A stretch of DNA of 64,000 nucleotides. It comes from JAYPEY01 sp964519245. GTDB taxonomy: Bacteria; Verrucomicrobiota; Verrucomicrobiia; Limisphaerales; JAYPEY01. The translations under genes were made by a program, and so were the position numbers. The stretch's first letter is position 1. Each line of letters starts with the position of its first letter. The stretch covers positions 1-64,000 of the forward strand of contig CAZFLK010000002.1 in the NCBI GenBank assembly GCA_964519245.1, in the 5' to 3' direction. The notes beneath the pieces were generated by a model. It was not told where the DNA came from and ran no database searches. It saw only the letters and a list, made by a program, of their open reading frames with translations. Positions 54,408 to 62,067 of this stretch are shown here, in pieces.

Positions 54408-55118
54408 TCACGCGGCGTCGGCCTGCGTCTTCTTGTCGAGCCAGGCGGCCATGGATTCAAGGATTGCCCGGCCGTCGGCGCTGCCAACGATCTCCTGGCA
54501 GGCCCGTTCCGGATGCGGCATCAGTCCGGCCACATTGCGTTCCCGGTTGCAGATGCCGGCAATGTTGTCCAGCGAGCCGTTGGGATTCGCGTCGTCGGTC
54601 AACTCCCCATCGGCGCTGACATACTGCCAGAGGATCTGGTTGTTCGATTTGATGGAAGCGAGCGTTTCCTCGTCGGCGAAGTAACAGCCCTCGCCATGCG
54701 CGATGGGCACGCGGAGAAGCTGCCCTTCCTCGACGCCGCCGGTGAAGGGGGTGTCCTTGGCGACGGTCTTGAGAAAGACCTGTTCGGAGCGGAACTGCAG
54801 CGAACGATTGCGCACGAGCGCGCCCGGAAGCAGGCCCGCCTCGCAGAGGACCTGGAAACCGTTGCAGATGCCGAGGACCACGCCGCCGTCCGCGGCGAAG
54901 GTCTTGACCGCCTGCATTACCGGACTGAATCGTGCGATGGCGCCGCAACGGAGATAATCCCCGTAGCTGAATCCGCCGGGAATGATGACCGCGTCGGCGT
55001 CGCCGACGGACTCCTCCTTGTGCCAGAGCAGGCGGGCGTCGTGACCGATGACGCGAACGCCGTTGACCGCGTCCTGGTCGCTGTTCGACCCCGGAAATTG
55101 GATGACCGCTACTTTCAT
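54408..55118 (-). CDS. purQ: Phosphoribosylformylglycinamidine synthase subunit PurQ (glutaminase)
   Basis: This 236-residue class I glutamine amidotransferase supplies ammonia to PurL. The N terminus KVAVIQFPGSNSDQD is characteristic, with the oxyanion strand PGGFSYGDYLRCGA, the nucleophile C85 in VLGICNGFQVL and the His-Glu pair in GLMPHPERACQ, completing the triad. Its length matches PurQ of PurSQL systems. It starts 15 bases after purS and precedes purL by 48 bases. Confidence 0.97.
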   Translation of the reverse strand: MKVAVIQFPGSNSDQDAVNGVRVIGHDARLLWHKEESVGDADAVIIPGGFSYGDYLRCGAIARFSPVMQAVKTFAADGGVVLGICNGFQVLCEAGLLPGALVRNRSLQFRSEQVFLKTVAKDTPFTGGVEEGQLLRVPIAHGEGCYFADEETLASIKSNNQILWQYVSADGELTDDANPNGSLDNIAGICNRERNVAGLMPHPERACQEIVGSADGRAILESMAAWLDKKTQADAA

Positions 55119-55133
55119 GTCGTTTGGATTCGC

Positions 55134-55370
55134 TTACTCCAATTCGAAGCGATACTCCTCGATCACGGGATTGCTCAGCAACTTGTGGCAGGCCTCGTCG
55201 ATCTGCTTCTCGACCGCCTCGCGCTCGCCGTCGATCTCGATCTCAAGGTAACGGCCGACATGGACGTCCTGTACGCCGGCGTAACCCATGTGCTCGAGCG
55301 CGTTCTGCACGGCCTTGCCTTGGGGGTCCAACACGGCCTTTTTCGGTGTAATGGTAATCTTCGCTTTCAT
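55134..55370 (-). CDS. purS: Phosphoribosylformylglycinamidine synthase subunit PurS
   Basis: This is a 78-residue bridging subunit that couples PurQ and PurL in the FGAM synthase complex. The start is ATG 55370 (MKAKITITPKKAVLDPQGKA), a near-consensus PurS opening; the longer frame to 55505 adds unrelated residues. Other family text is VQNALEHMGYAGVQDVHVGRYLEIEI and CHKLLSNPVIEEYRFELE. It is first in the purS-purQ-purL order. A small hairpin lies just upstream of its start codon (55380-55395). Confidence 0.95.
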   Translation of the reverse strand: MKAKITITPKKAVLDPQGKAVQNALEHMGYAGVQDVHVGRYLEIEIDGEREAVEKQIDEACHKLLSNPVIEEYRFELE

Positions 55371-55665
55371 GAATGGGAGCCCGGTCGGAACCGGGAAGAC
55401 GGGATGTTGAAGAAAGCCGAAAATCCGCGCCAGACAATTCTGGGAAATTGGCGGGTTTTTGGCGCGCAGGAGCGCCGATTCCGTGCGGACGGCCTTTCCG
55501 GGCAAAGATGTGGGACGGTTCGGTTCCTCGATTGCCTGCGGAATGCGGGAAACTCAAGACTGTGGTCAGGCGTGGACTTGCAGGGAGGACGTGGCTTTCA
55601 CCGTCTTGCTGCGGCTTATCTGATGAGTTCGCGCATGAAGACTGAATCCTTGGTCGGAACGAGGA
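55371..55665. other. Gap upstream of purSQL, with a hairpin near the purS start
   Basis: On the minus strand CCCGGT-TCCG-ACCGGG (55395-55380) forms a 6-bp hairpin with a 4-base loop, ending 9 bases before the purS ATG. I found no purine-riboswitch core and no convincing promoter boxes. No gene is visible in the rest of the 295 bases. Confidence 0.5.
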
Positions 55666-57036
55666 TTACTCCTCGTCGTCGCCAAACCATTTGAGCGCGG
55701 CTTTCAGTTTGGAAACTATCTCCTTATCCACGTAATCTTCGTAAGTCTTGACGATTTTCCGAGGGTCGAAGGAAGTCCAGGCCAACGGCAGTTTCCAGGA
55801 TCGAATCTGCCATTTGTCATTCTCGGGCGCTAGTCGCTCGGCAACCTCGAGGAGCTTGTCCTGGGATGCTTGCCTCAGGCTGTTCAGTCCGACGCCCTTG
55901 ATCGCGCCGCCGAGGTTCATGCCTTTTCCCGAGAACGCCTGGGTGGCCACCTCCTCGGCGAAGCTGAGAGGGGCTCCCTCGGCTGCGTCCCTGACAATGT
56001 CGCCCAACATGTCGCCGTAGGAACTGGCCGCGTCGGTAAAATCGGTCAGGGCTTCAGGCGGCCTTGATTCAAGTTCTTGCAGTCGCCGGAGCGCGTCGTC
56101 CTGCTCGGCCTGGATTCTAGTTTTCTCTGCCAGTTCGAGTTGTTCCTGTTCAAATCGCTGCCGACGTTCCTCTTCCCGTCGTTCCGCTTCCTGTTCCCGT
56201 CGCCAGCGCTCTTCGGCAAGGCGGCTCATCTCCCGGTCGCGGGCGCGCTGCTCGAAGATGTCGCGGATGCCGCGTTCGAGGGTGTCGAATGCCTGGTCAA
56301 GATTCTGATTGTAGGCGCGATTCGAATCAATCATGCGTTGTGTTTCAAGCATCTGCTGTTCGCGTCGTCGTTCGGCCTCCTGCTCGCGTCTGAGGTTCTC
56401 CTGTTGGCGGCGCCGCTCGTCCTCCAAGCGCGACGACTGCCGTTCCTGATGGCGCCGGAGAACGTCATTTCCCATGCGTTCCTGGTCGCGTTGAATGGAA
56501 TCGAACGTTTTCTGATAGGCGGCTTGTTGCTTCTGGCGTCGCTCACGCATGAGTCGCAATTCCTCCTCTTGCTCGGCCTTCCGCCGCCTCGCCATCTCGG
56601 ACTGGGCTTGGTCAAGAACGCGATCGCCTTGAGCGCGCAGACGCTCAATCTCCTTCTGCAGGGCCGCAATCTTCCGGTCGTACTCGGCGGCCTTGGCCAT
56701 CAATTGCTCCGGGGATGCCGACAAGACCTCGCCCTTGACCCGGCGGATGTGATCCTGAAAATTCTCGTTCCGGCTCTGGATTTGCGTGCGCGTGCGCTTG
56801 CACTCACTGCAATACAGCCCCCTGCGCAACTCGTCCAGGGCCCGCTGCTTCTCCGCCGTCAGATCGTTTATCTTGCGCTGGATCTCGGCGATCTTGAGAT
56901 CGACATCCTTCAACTGCTTGTCGTATTCAGGTATGCCGGTGAACACGTAGGAGTGGGCGCTGGTGATCGCAAGCGCGAGGCAGCAAGCCATGATGGCGGC
57001 ATTCACCGCGGTCTTGAGATAGTTTCGAACAATCAT
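55666..57036 (-). CDS. Exported coiled-coil protein of unknown function
   Basis: I do not recognise this 456-residue family. A signal-like hydrophobic segment (AAIMACCLALAITSAHS) is followed by heptad-rich helix (KDVDLKIAEIQRKINDLTAEK). A CxxC pair follows (LYCSECKRTRTQ). Residues about 110-330 are an extremely charged Arg/Glu/Gln-rich coiled coil (RRREQQMLETQRMIDSNRAY). The last 120 residues are less charged and may be a globular domain (DFTDAASSYGDMLGDIV, with WQIRSWKLPLAWTSFD). It follows the large lipoprotein gene by 61 bases on the same strand and is probably co-transcribed. A structural or scaffold role in the envelope is only a guess. Confidence 0.8.
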   Translation of the reverse strand: MIVRNYLKTAVNAAIMACCLALAITSAHSYVFTGIPEYDKQLKDVDLKIAEIQRKINDLTAEKQRALDELRRGLYCSECKRTRTQIQSRNENFQDHIRRVKGEVLSASPEQLMAKAAEYDRKIAALQKEIERLRAQGDRVLDQAQSEMARRRKAEQEEELRLMRERRQKQQAAYQKTFDSIQRDQERMGNDVLRRHQERQSSRLEDERRRQQENLRREQEAERRREQQMLETQRMIDSNRAYNQNLDQAFDTLERGIRDIFEQRARDREMSRLAEERWRREQEAERREEERRQRFEQEQLELAEKTRIQAEQDDALRRLQELESRPPEALTDFTDAASSYGDMLGDIVRDAAEGAPLSFAEEVATQAFSGKGMNLGGAIKGVGLNSLRQASQDKLLEVAERLAPENDKWQIRSWKLPLAWTSFDPRKIVKTYEDYVDKEIVSKLKAALKWFGDDEE

Positions 57037-57097
57037 GAAATCGGTTGGTTTCCGCCGGCGAACGCCGCAGTCCTGATGGTAACCACGGCGGGCGGCT

Positions 57098-59467
57098 TTA
57101 TTGGCTTGCGCGATAAGGTTTTCCTTGTTGATACAGGCTCAATCGGGACTTGTAATCGGCCAGTTCATTCCTGTTGGTCAGTTTCTCAATCGCTTCCTTC
57201 TGGATCGTCACGGCATTGGCGAAATCGCCGGCTTCGGCATACGCTGCGGCCAACGTATCCAGATACATCGGCGAACGATACATCGCGACGCAACGTTGGG
57301 CCCATTTCAATGCTTCAGCTCCATTCCGGAGGCCAAGATTGCGCGTTGTCGACAACAGCCACGCCGCTCCATTCATTCCTCGCCAATACTCGGATTGCGC
57401 CGATTTTCGGTAGAGCTCAGCTTTGTCGCTTTCCTTGGAAGCCTTACCTGCCAATGTGAAGAGAGCGCGAGCGTCTCCGGCGTCGGCGGCCGCACTGGTC
57501 CAATCCGATGTGTCGAGCTTGATCATCGCCTCGATGTCGCCTTCCACGGCGGCCAATTCCATGCGGGCTTTGGTCCATCCTTTCCAGTCACGGTATTTGA
57601 TCTTGTCGTTGGCCAACCAACCTTTGCGTTCCAACTCAAGGAAGACTCGTGAAACGGTTGGATCGTCCGAATCATGAAGTCCCAATCGCTTCAACGCCTT
57701 GCCGGCAAGGTAGCCGCCCCAAGTGTAATCCACTTTCGCTGCGACCGAAGCCCGCATCAGCCAGACTGGGGTAAAATCAGAATGCATTCGACTGAACTCC
57801 GCGCTGCTGGCGAGAAACTCCCAGAGCAAGCGTCGTTGTTCCCGGGCATTCGGGGCGCGCGCGGCTTCCTGGTAGATCAACTGAAGGGCCCCCCATTTAC
57901 GTGTGTCTTCCCGGCTGAGCTTGGGGCCCTTTACCGTGTCACGCTTTGCCGCCGCCGCTGCGATCAATTTGTTCACATCGACCACTTCCGGAGGCAGCGG
58001 CGTTCCTACCCGGGACAAGGCTTCCTGAATCGCAGATTTGGCGCCGTCCAATTCATTGCCCGCCAGCAGGGTCATTGCCGCCAACAGATGGGCCTCGTAG
58101 CGTTCGGCATCAATTCGGGCTGCTTCCTGCGCCGCCGCCAAGGCTTCGCTCAACTCATCCCTGTGAAAATGGCGGCTCGCTCGCGATATTGTCTTCTCGT
58201 AGCTCCGGTTGGTTTGGAACTGCTCGAGGGGAATCTCTTGGAAACCCTCCGGCGGCGCCGGTTCGGCTGCTTCCTCTGCGCGGGTCAGACCGATCTCTTC
58301 TCGGGAATCTTGTGTCCACTCCTCATAGCTTGCCGAATTGTCGGTCACTCGCGGGTTGCGGAAGAGCCGGGCTACACCGTCGGACGATTCCACGTAGAAT
58401 TGTCCGAGGATCTTCCAGTGAAATTCGCGATGCTCACGTGCGAAGGTCCTGGTTTCTTCATGGGAGTGGATCGAGATCTCGATGCCTGAGCCGTCCTTCT
58501 CCCGCGTGATTAAAGCGGTCCGAGTGACGTTTGCGTCTGAAGCCGAATAATTCCAGGAGCCTGTCAGTTTTTCCGGATTGAGGCCCGCGGTGCGCCGATT
58601 CAACTCACGCCAACCGCTTGCATCGGAGAGACGCGCCTTTCCCTCGCCAGGAAATGCGACAGTGAAGAATTGAAGCGCGTCGCGGTCGCCGATTACAGTC
58701 TCGATCTTGATTCGGTTGGCCGCGTGGGAGACATAGCTCCAAGAGCCTGTCACGGGATCCTTAGCAGCGGCAGTTTCCACAGTGGCGGAGCCGTCTCCGC
58801 GAAAATCAAGCAGGGCGCCGTCGTTCGGATTCTGCCAGATCCCGATCAACGGCGATTGGGACAAAGGAGGAGCGGGCTTGCGCTCGACCAGGGCGAGGGC
58901 GAATTGTGCGTCGCCATACCGTGTTTCCGATTGGATCATCCCGATCCCAGGCGCATACCAGGTCGTCGTTCGGATTCCGTCGAGCCCGGTCGGTTGCGCG
59001 ACCACTTTCGCGACGTCCTGAAAAAGGCGTCCTCCAACCTTCATCTGCCTCACGAGGGATCCCGTCGCCGCCCATTTCAAACCATTCCGAGAGTATTCCC
59101 AGGTAGAGCCGCCTTTGAAAGGGGCGGGCAGAGACAGTCTCGTGGCACCATCTGCCCCGAGCGTCTCAAGACCCTTTTCGCCGAAGCGCTGATGCGCGAT
59201 GGGACCCTCAGCTGGCGGTGAAGCAAGATCTGCGAAACAGATTTCGTTCCACCGGGCATCGGCTTGCTCGATCTCGGCGACCTTGCTGACTCGCAAGACG
59301 CCTTGTCGCGAACCGTTGATGATGTGGTGATAGAGCAGGGAGGTCGTCGCGCTCCAATCTGTCGCGTAGTCTGGCGCCGCCGCCGGAGCGGCTCCGGCGC
59401 AACCTGCCAGCGCTGTCGCCGTTAGACAGATTGTCCTGATCAATCCCGATAGTTGCCCGCAGTCCAT
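57098..59467 (-). CDS. Large exported lipoprotein with TPR-like repeats
   Basis: I do not recognise this 789-residue protein. Its N terminus carries a lipobox (ATALAGC, C22), so it is probably a lipoprotein. The first half (to about residue 400) looks beta-rich, with a repeated lipocalin-like phrase of the form IGIWQNPNDGALLDFRGDGS and LTGSWNYSASDA. The second half is helical with TPR/Sel1-like text (LAAAQEAARIDAERYEAHLLAA, LYRKSAQSEYWRGMNGAAWLL, AYAEAGDFANAVTIQKEAIE). The combination suggests an envelope scaffold or ligand-binding protein. The coiled-coil gene follows on the same strand. Confidence 0.8.
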   Translation of the reverse strand: MDCGQLSGLIRTICLTATALAGCAGAAPAAAPDYATDWSATTSLLYHHIINGSRQGVLRVSKVAEIEQADARWNEICFADLASPPAEGPIAHQRFGEKGLETLGADGATRLSLPAPFKGGSTWEYSRNGLKWAATGSLVRQMKVGGRLFQDVAKVVAQPTGLDGIRTTTWYAPGIGMIQSETRYGDAQFALALVERKPAPPLSQSPLIGIWQNPNDGALLDFRGDGSATVETAAAKDPVTGSWSYVSHAANRIKIETVIGDRDALQFFTVAFPGEGKARLSDASGWRELNRRTAGLNPEKLTGSWNYSASDANVTRTALITREKDGSGIEISIHSHEETRTFAREHREFHWKILGQFYVESSDGVARLFRNPRVTDNSASYEEWTQDSREEIGLTRAEEAAEPAPPEGFQEIPLEQFQTNRSYEKTISRASRHFHRDELSEALAAAQEAARIDAERYEAHLLAAMTLLAGNELDGAKSAIQEALSRVGTPLPPEVVDVNKLIAAAAAKRDTVKGPKLSREDTRKWGALQLIYQEAARAPNAREQRRLLWEFLASSAEFSRMHSDFTPVWLMRASVAAKVDYTWGGYLAGKALKRLGLHDSDDPTVSRVFLELERKGWLANDKIKYRDWKGWTKARMELAAVEGDIEAMIKLDTSDWTSAAADAGDARALFTLAGKASKESDKAELYRKSAQSEYWRGMNGAAWLLSTTRNLGLRNGAEALKWAQRCVAMYRSPMYLDTLAAAYAEAGDFANAVTIQKEAIEKLTNRNELADYKSRLSLYQQGKPYRASQ

Positions 59468-59728
59468 GTGGGACCCTATGCATTCATACTGGCTGGACCG
59501 TCAAGCGCAGGAGGAAACGTTGGCTGCTGAACGCCCGATCAGGAGCCAAGCAGCGTCGCAGGAAGAGGCTTCTCGGGACGGGCCAGTGATCCGCGCATTC
59601 ACACTCCAACGCAAAACCTGCCTGAACGACAACTGGCGGGTGAAATGGCCCGCGCCGGACAAAACATCACTGGTCCGGAGTCGCGCAAGGGATTCTCTGA
59701 GGGAAGTTCTTTCGGCTGCGACGACGCG

Positions 59729-60121
59729 TCAACGGCTTGTCAGCTTCCGCTCGATGCGGGCCTTGGTTTCAGAGAGCAGTTGATCGTACTTGCGTTGCTG
59801 TTTCTCGTTCAGTTCCGGTCGGATCTTGAGGCTGGCGTCGTCGAGGATGACGACGATCCGTTCCAGAGTGTTGGCGTATTCCTTGTCCAGTTGGAGGCCG
59901 GCTTCCTCGACGTGGCTTTGGACCCGCATGAACTCATCCGGCGTGAGTTTCAACTCCTTGCGCAAGCGCTCCATGGTCTGGTGGGTGAACTCATCGACCG
60001 AGACCCGCTGGGCAACTGGCGCGTCCTGGACCTTGTCGGTCACCACGTGCCCGGTGTAGGCGCCGGCGCCAAAGATGCCGGTCAGCGCCGCGATGATTTT
60101 CCAGGCTCGAAAAAGGTTCAT
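59729..60121 (-). CDS. Small membrane-anchored periplasmic protein (Spy/CpxP-like shape)
   Basis: This is a 130-residue protein. Residues 8-25 form a membrane anchor or signal (IIAALTGIFGAGAYTGHV). The rest is a helical region with ERLRKELKLTPDEFMRVQSH and ELNEKQQRKYDQLLSE. The LTPDE phrase and paired helices recall Spy/CpxP and heavy-metal-sensor (CnrX-like) proteins, which sense envelope stress or metals. No LTxxQ motif is exact, so this is shape-level similarity. It is last in a sigma/membrane-protein/sensor operon and overlaps the preceding gene by 4 bases. Confidence 0.78.
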   Translation of the reverse strand: MNLFRAWKIIAALTGIFGAGAYTGHVVTDKVQDAPVAQRVSVDEFTHQTMERLRKELKLTPDEFMRVQSHVEEAGLQLDKEYANTLERIVVILDDASLKIRPELNEKQQRKYDQLLSETKARIERKLTSR

Positions 60122-60420
60122 GGGAAGAAGGCGAGTTCAAAAGTCTGATCCGTGAGCTCGACCAGCAGGTCCGCTTCGTGCGGTTGCTCGGCCAACGCGG
60201 GACCGCTGCTGGCTGCGATCAGCAAGGCGACCGCGCACGCTCCCACGAGGAAGCGGCAAGCCAAGGATTCCCAGGCGCGCAGCAGCGAGGGCATGGGATT
60301 GGCGAAGGCCCGGGCGACCACGCGGGTCGCGAATCCCATGGGGGCCTCCGGGTCCTCGCGGCGTTCCGCCGTCCGGGCGGCGGCCAAGAGGCGTTCCAGT
60401 TTTTCTTCTGCTTCATTCAT
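60118..60420 (-). CDS. Small single-span membrane protein, candidate anti-sigma factor
   Basis: This 100-residue protein has a charged cytosolic segment (NEAEEKLERLLAAARTAERR). One membrane helix lies near residues 55-75 (FLVGACAVALLIAASSGPALA), with a short periplasmic tail. It lacks the HxxxCxxC zinc motif of ZAS anti-sigma factors. Position argues for an anti-sigma role: its start overlaps the end of the ECF sigma gene by 8 bases, and its end overlaps the Spy-like gene by 4 bases. Function is inferred from context only. Confidence 0.75.
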   Translation of the reverse strand: MNEAEEKLERLLAAARTAERREDPEAPMGFATRVVARAFANPMPSLLRAWESLACRFLVGACAVALLIAASSGPALAEQPHEADLLVELTDQTFELAFFP

Positions 60421-61003
60421 GCGGCATGCCTTGTTCCAGGTCTTCCAGATGTTGCTTCAATTTCTTGCGGGCCCGGTGAGCCCGGACTTTGATCGCGGAG
60501 GCCTTCCAGCCCGTGATCTCCATGATTTCGGCGACGCTCTTCTGCTGCAGATCCAGGAGATTGATCACCAGGCGATCTTCCGGCCCCAGGCGTCCCATCA
60601 GCTTGTCCAGGACGTCCCTGGCCGATTCGCCGTCGGTCACCGTCGCCGTCGAGTTGGCCTTGAGCGTCGCCTCCATCACCTCGGCTTCCTGTTCGCCCAG
60701 ATCCGCCCAGCGCAGCTCCGGCCGGCGCTTCTGGTAACGCAGCTTGTCGATGCAGGTGGTCACGGCGATGCGCGACACCCAATGTTCAAGGGGCATCTCG
60801 CCGCGATACTGCTGCAGATTCGCAAACATCTTCAAATACACGTCCTGCGCGAGATCCTCCTCGGACATCCGCCAGGGAAGATGCGCGCGCACAATCTTGA
60901 TCACCAGTGGATACAGATGATCCACCAGCTCGCGGGCCGCGGCCTCATCTCGTTCCCGGACCCGCTCAAGGCAGGCGGCGACATCCAATGCCTCTTCAGC
61001 CAT
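60413..61003 (-). CDS. ECF-family RNA polymerase sigma factor
   Basis: This is a 196-residue group 4 sigma factor. Region 2 is clear: LVDHLYPLVIKIVRAHLPW, then SEEDLAQDVYLKMFANLQQY (polymerase binding) and HWVSRIAVTTCIDKLRYQKRRPE (-10 recognition). Region 4 follows after a linker: LGPEDRLVINLLDLQQ and EIMEITGWKASAIKVRAHRA, the helix-turn-helix for -35 binding. It heads an overlapping operon with a small membrane protein and a Spy-like protein, the usual sigma/anti-sigma/sensor layout. The target regulon is not evident. Confidence 0.94.
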   Translation of the reverse strand: MAEEALDVAACLERVRERDEAAARELVDHLYPLVIKIVRAHLPWRMSEEDLAQDVYLKMFANLQQYRGEMPLEHWVSRIAVTTCIDKLRYQKRRPELRWADLGEQEAEVMEATLKANSTATVTDGESARDVLDKLMGRLGPEDRLVINLLDLQQKSVAEIMEITGWKASAIKVRAHRARKKLKQHLEDLEQGMPHE

Positions 61004-61182
61004 GGCTACGCATGCAACGTCTCCGCCATGAATGCTGATGACGTCGGCGAACTACTGCGGTTACCCATGAATTTGGATCGTGGGGACGGAAGGGGCGATG
61101 ACAAGGCGAATCGTGGGCGCCGCAGTCGCGGCGTTCTCGAAATCGATTGCCACGGGTGGGTTCTTCCCGAATCCTTGGATTC

Positions 61183-61968
61183 ATGAAGTCCCAAATCAGA
61201 ATAATCGCCGTCGCGCTGGCAGTATGGGCCGTCCCCTTCGTTTCATCCTCGTCCGCCCAGTCCTCGGGAGGCTTCTTCCGGAGTTTGTTCGGGAACGCGA
61301 AGACCGAGACCGCGGAGGAGAGCCGGTCCAGCGCGGTTCTCGCGGGCCTCTCCTCCGAGCAGGTCGCGTCGGGCTTGCGGGAAGCATTGGGCGAGGGTGT
61401 CCAACTGGCCATTGCGGAACTCGGCCGCACGAATGGTTTCCTGACCAATGCCACGTTCCGGATACCGATGCCTCGGCGCCTCTTGCGCATCGAACGCGGC
61501 TTGCGGAAGTTCGGCCAGGACCGGATTGCGGACGACTTCATCTTGTCGATGAATCGCGCGGCCGAGCAGGCGGTTCCCGCGGCGGCAAAGATCTTCAGCG
61601 ACACGGTGAAGGGCATGTCCATCGAGGACGCCAAGACGATTCTCCTGGGAGACGACGACGCGGCGACAACCTACTTCCGTGAAGCCACGGAGAAGGAATT
61701 GCAGGCGCGTTTTCGGCCGATCGTCGAGGAAGCCACCGCCAAGACCGGAGTCACGGCCGCCTACAAGGCCTTGATGGGCAGTTCCGGACTGGGACGAAAG
61801 TTGCTCAGTTTTGGCGGCGGCGGCGATCTGGACGAACACGTCACCGACCAGGCATTGGAATCGTTGTTCAAGCGGATCGCCGCGCAGGAACTCAAAATCC
61901 GGAGCACGCCCGCGGCGAGGACGACCCAAACCCTGCAGAAGGTTTTCGGCGTCCTGCAGGGGCGTTAG
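61183..61968 (+). CDS. DUF4197 domain exported protein
   Basis: This is a roughly 261-residue protein from ATG 61183 (MKSQIRIIAVALAVWAVPFV, a signal peptide). The mature text matches DUF4197: LSSEQVASGLREALGEGVQLAIAEL, the IPMPRRLLRIERGLRKFGQ region, ILSMNRAAEQAVPAA, MSIEDAKTILLGDDDAATTYF and LDEHVTDQALESLFKRIA. The family is widespread in Gram-negative bacteria and periplasmic, but without an established function. It is divergent from the ECF sigma gene, 179 bases away. It faces the dehydrogenase gene, 99 bases away with no clear terminator. Confidence 0.9.
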   Translation: MKSQIRIIAVALAVWAVPFVSSSSAQSSGGFFRSLFGNAKTETAEESRSSAVLAGLSSEQVASGLREALGEGVQLAIAELGRTNGFLTNATFRIPMPRRLLRIERGLRKFGQDRIADDFILSMNRAAEQAVPAAAKIFSDTVKGMSIEDAKTILLGDDDAATTYFREATEKELQARFRPIVEEATAKTGVTAAYKALMGSSGLGRKLLSFGGGGDLDEHVTDQALESLFKRIAAQELKIRSTPAARTTQTLQKVFGVLQGR

Positions 61969-62067
61969 GCAAGAAGGAAGACTGCGCTCCGTATGCGGTA
62001 TAGGGGCGCGCTTTCCGTTCCGCCCATTCCAGGTCTCCCGGGAATTCCAGGGCGGCAAGCTCCTCCC

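Noticed and set aside
59466..59783. 105-codon plus-strand open frame between the lipoprotein and Spy-like genes
   Set aside because: It overlaps the 3' end of the Spy-like gene in antisense and has no domain-like pattern.
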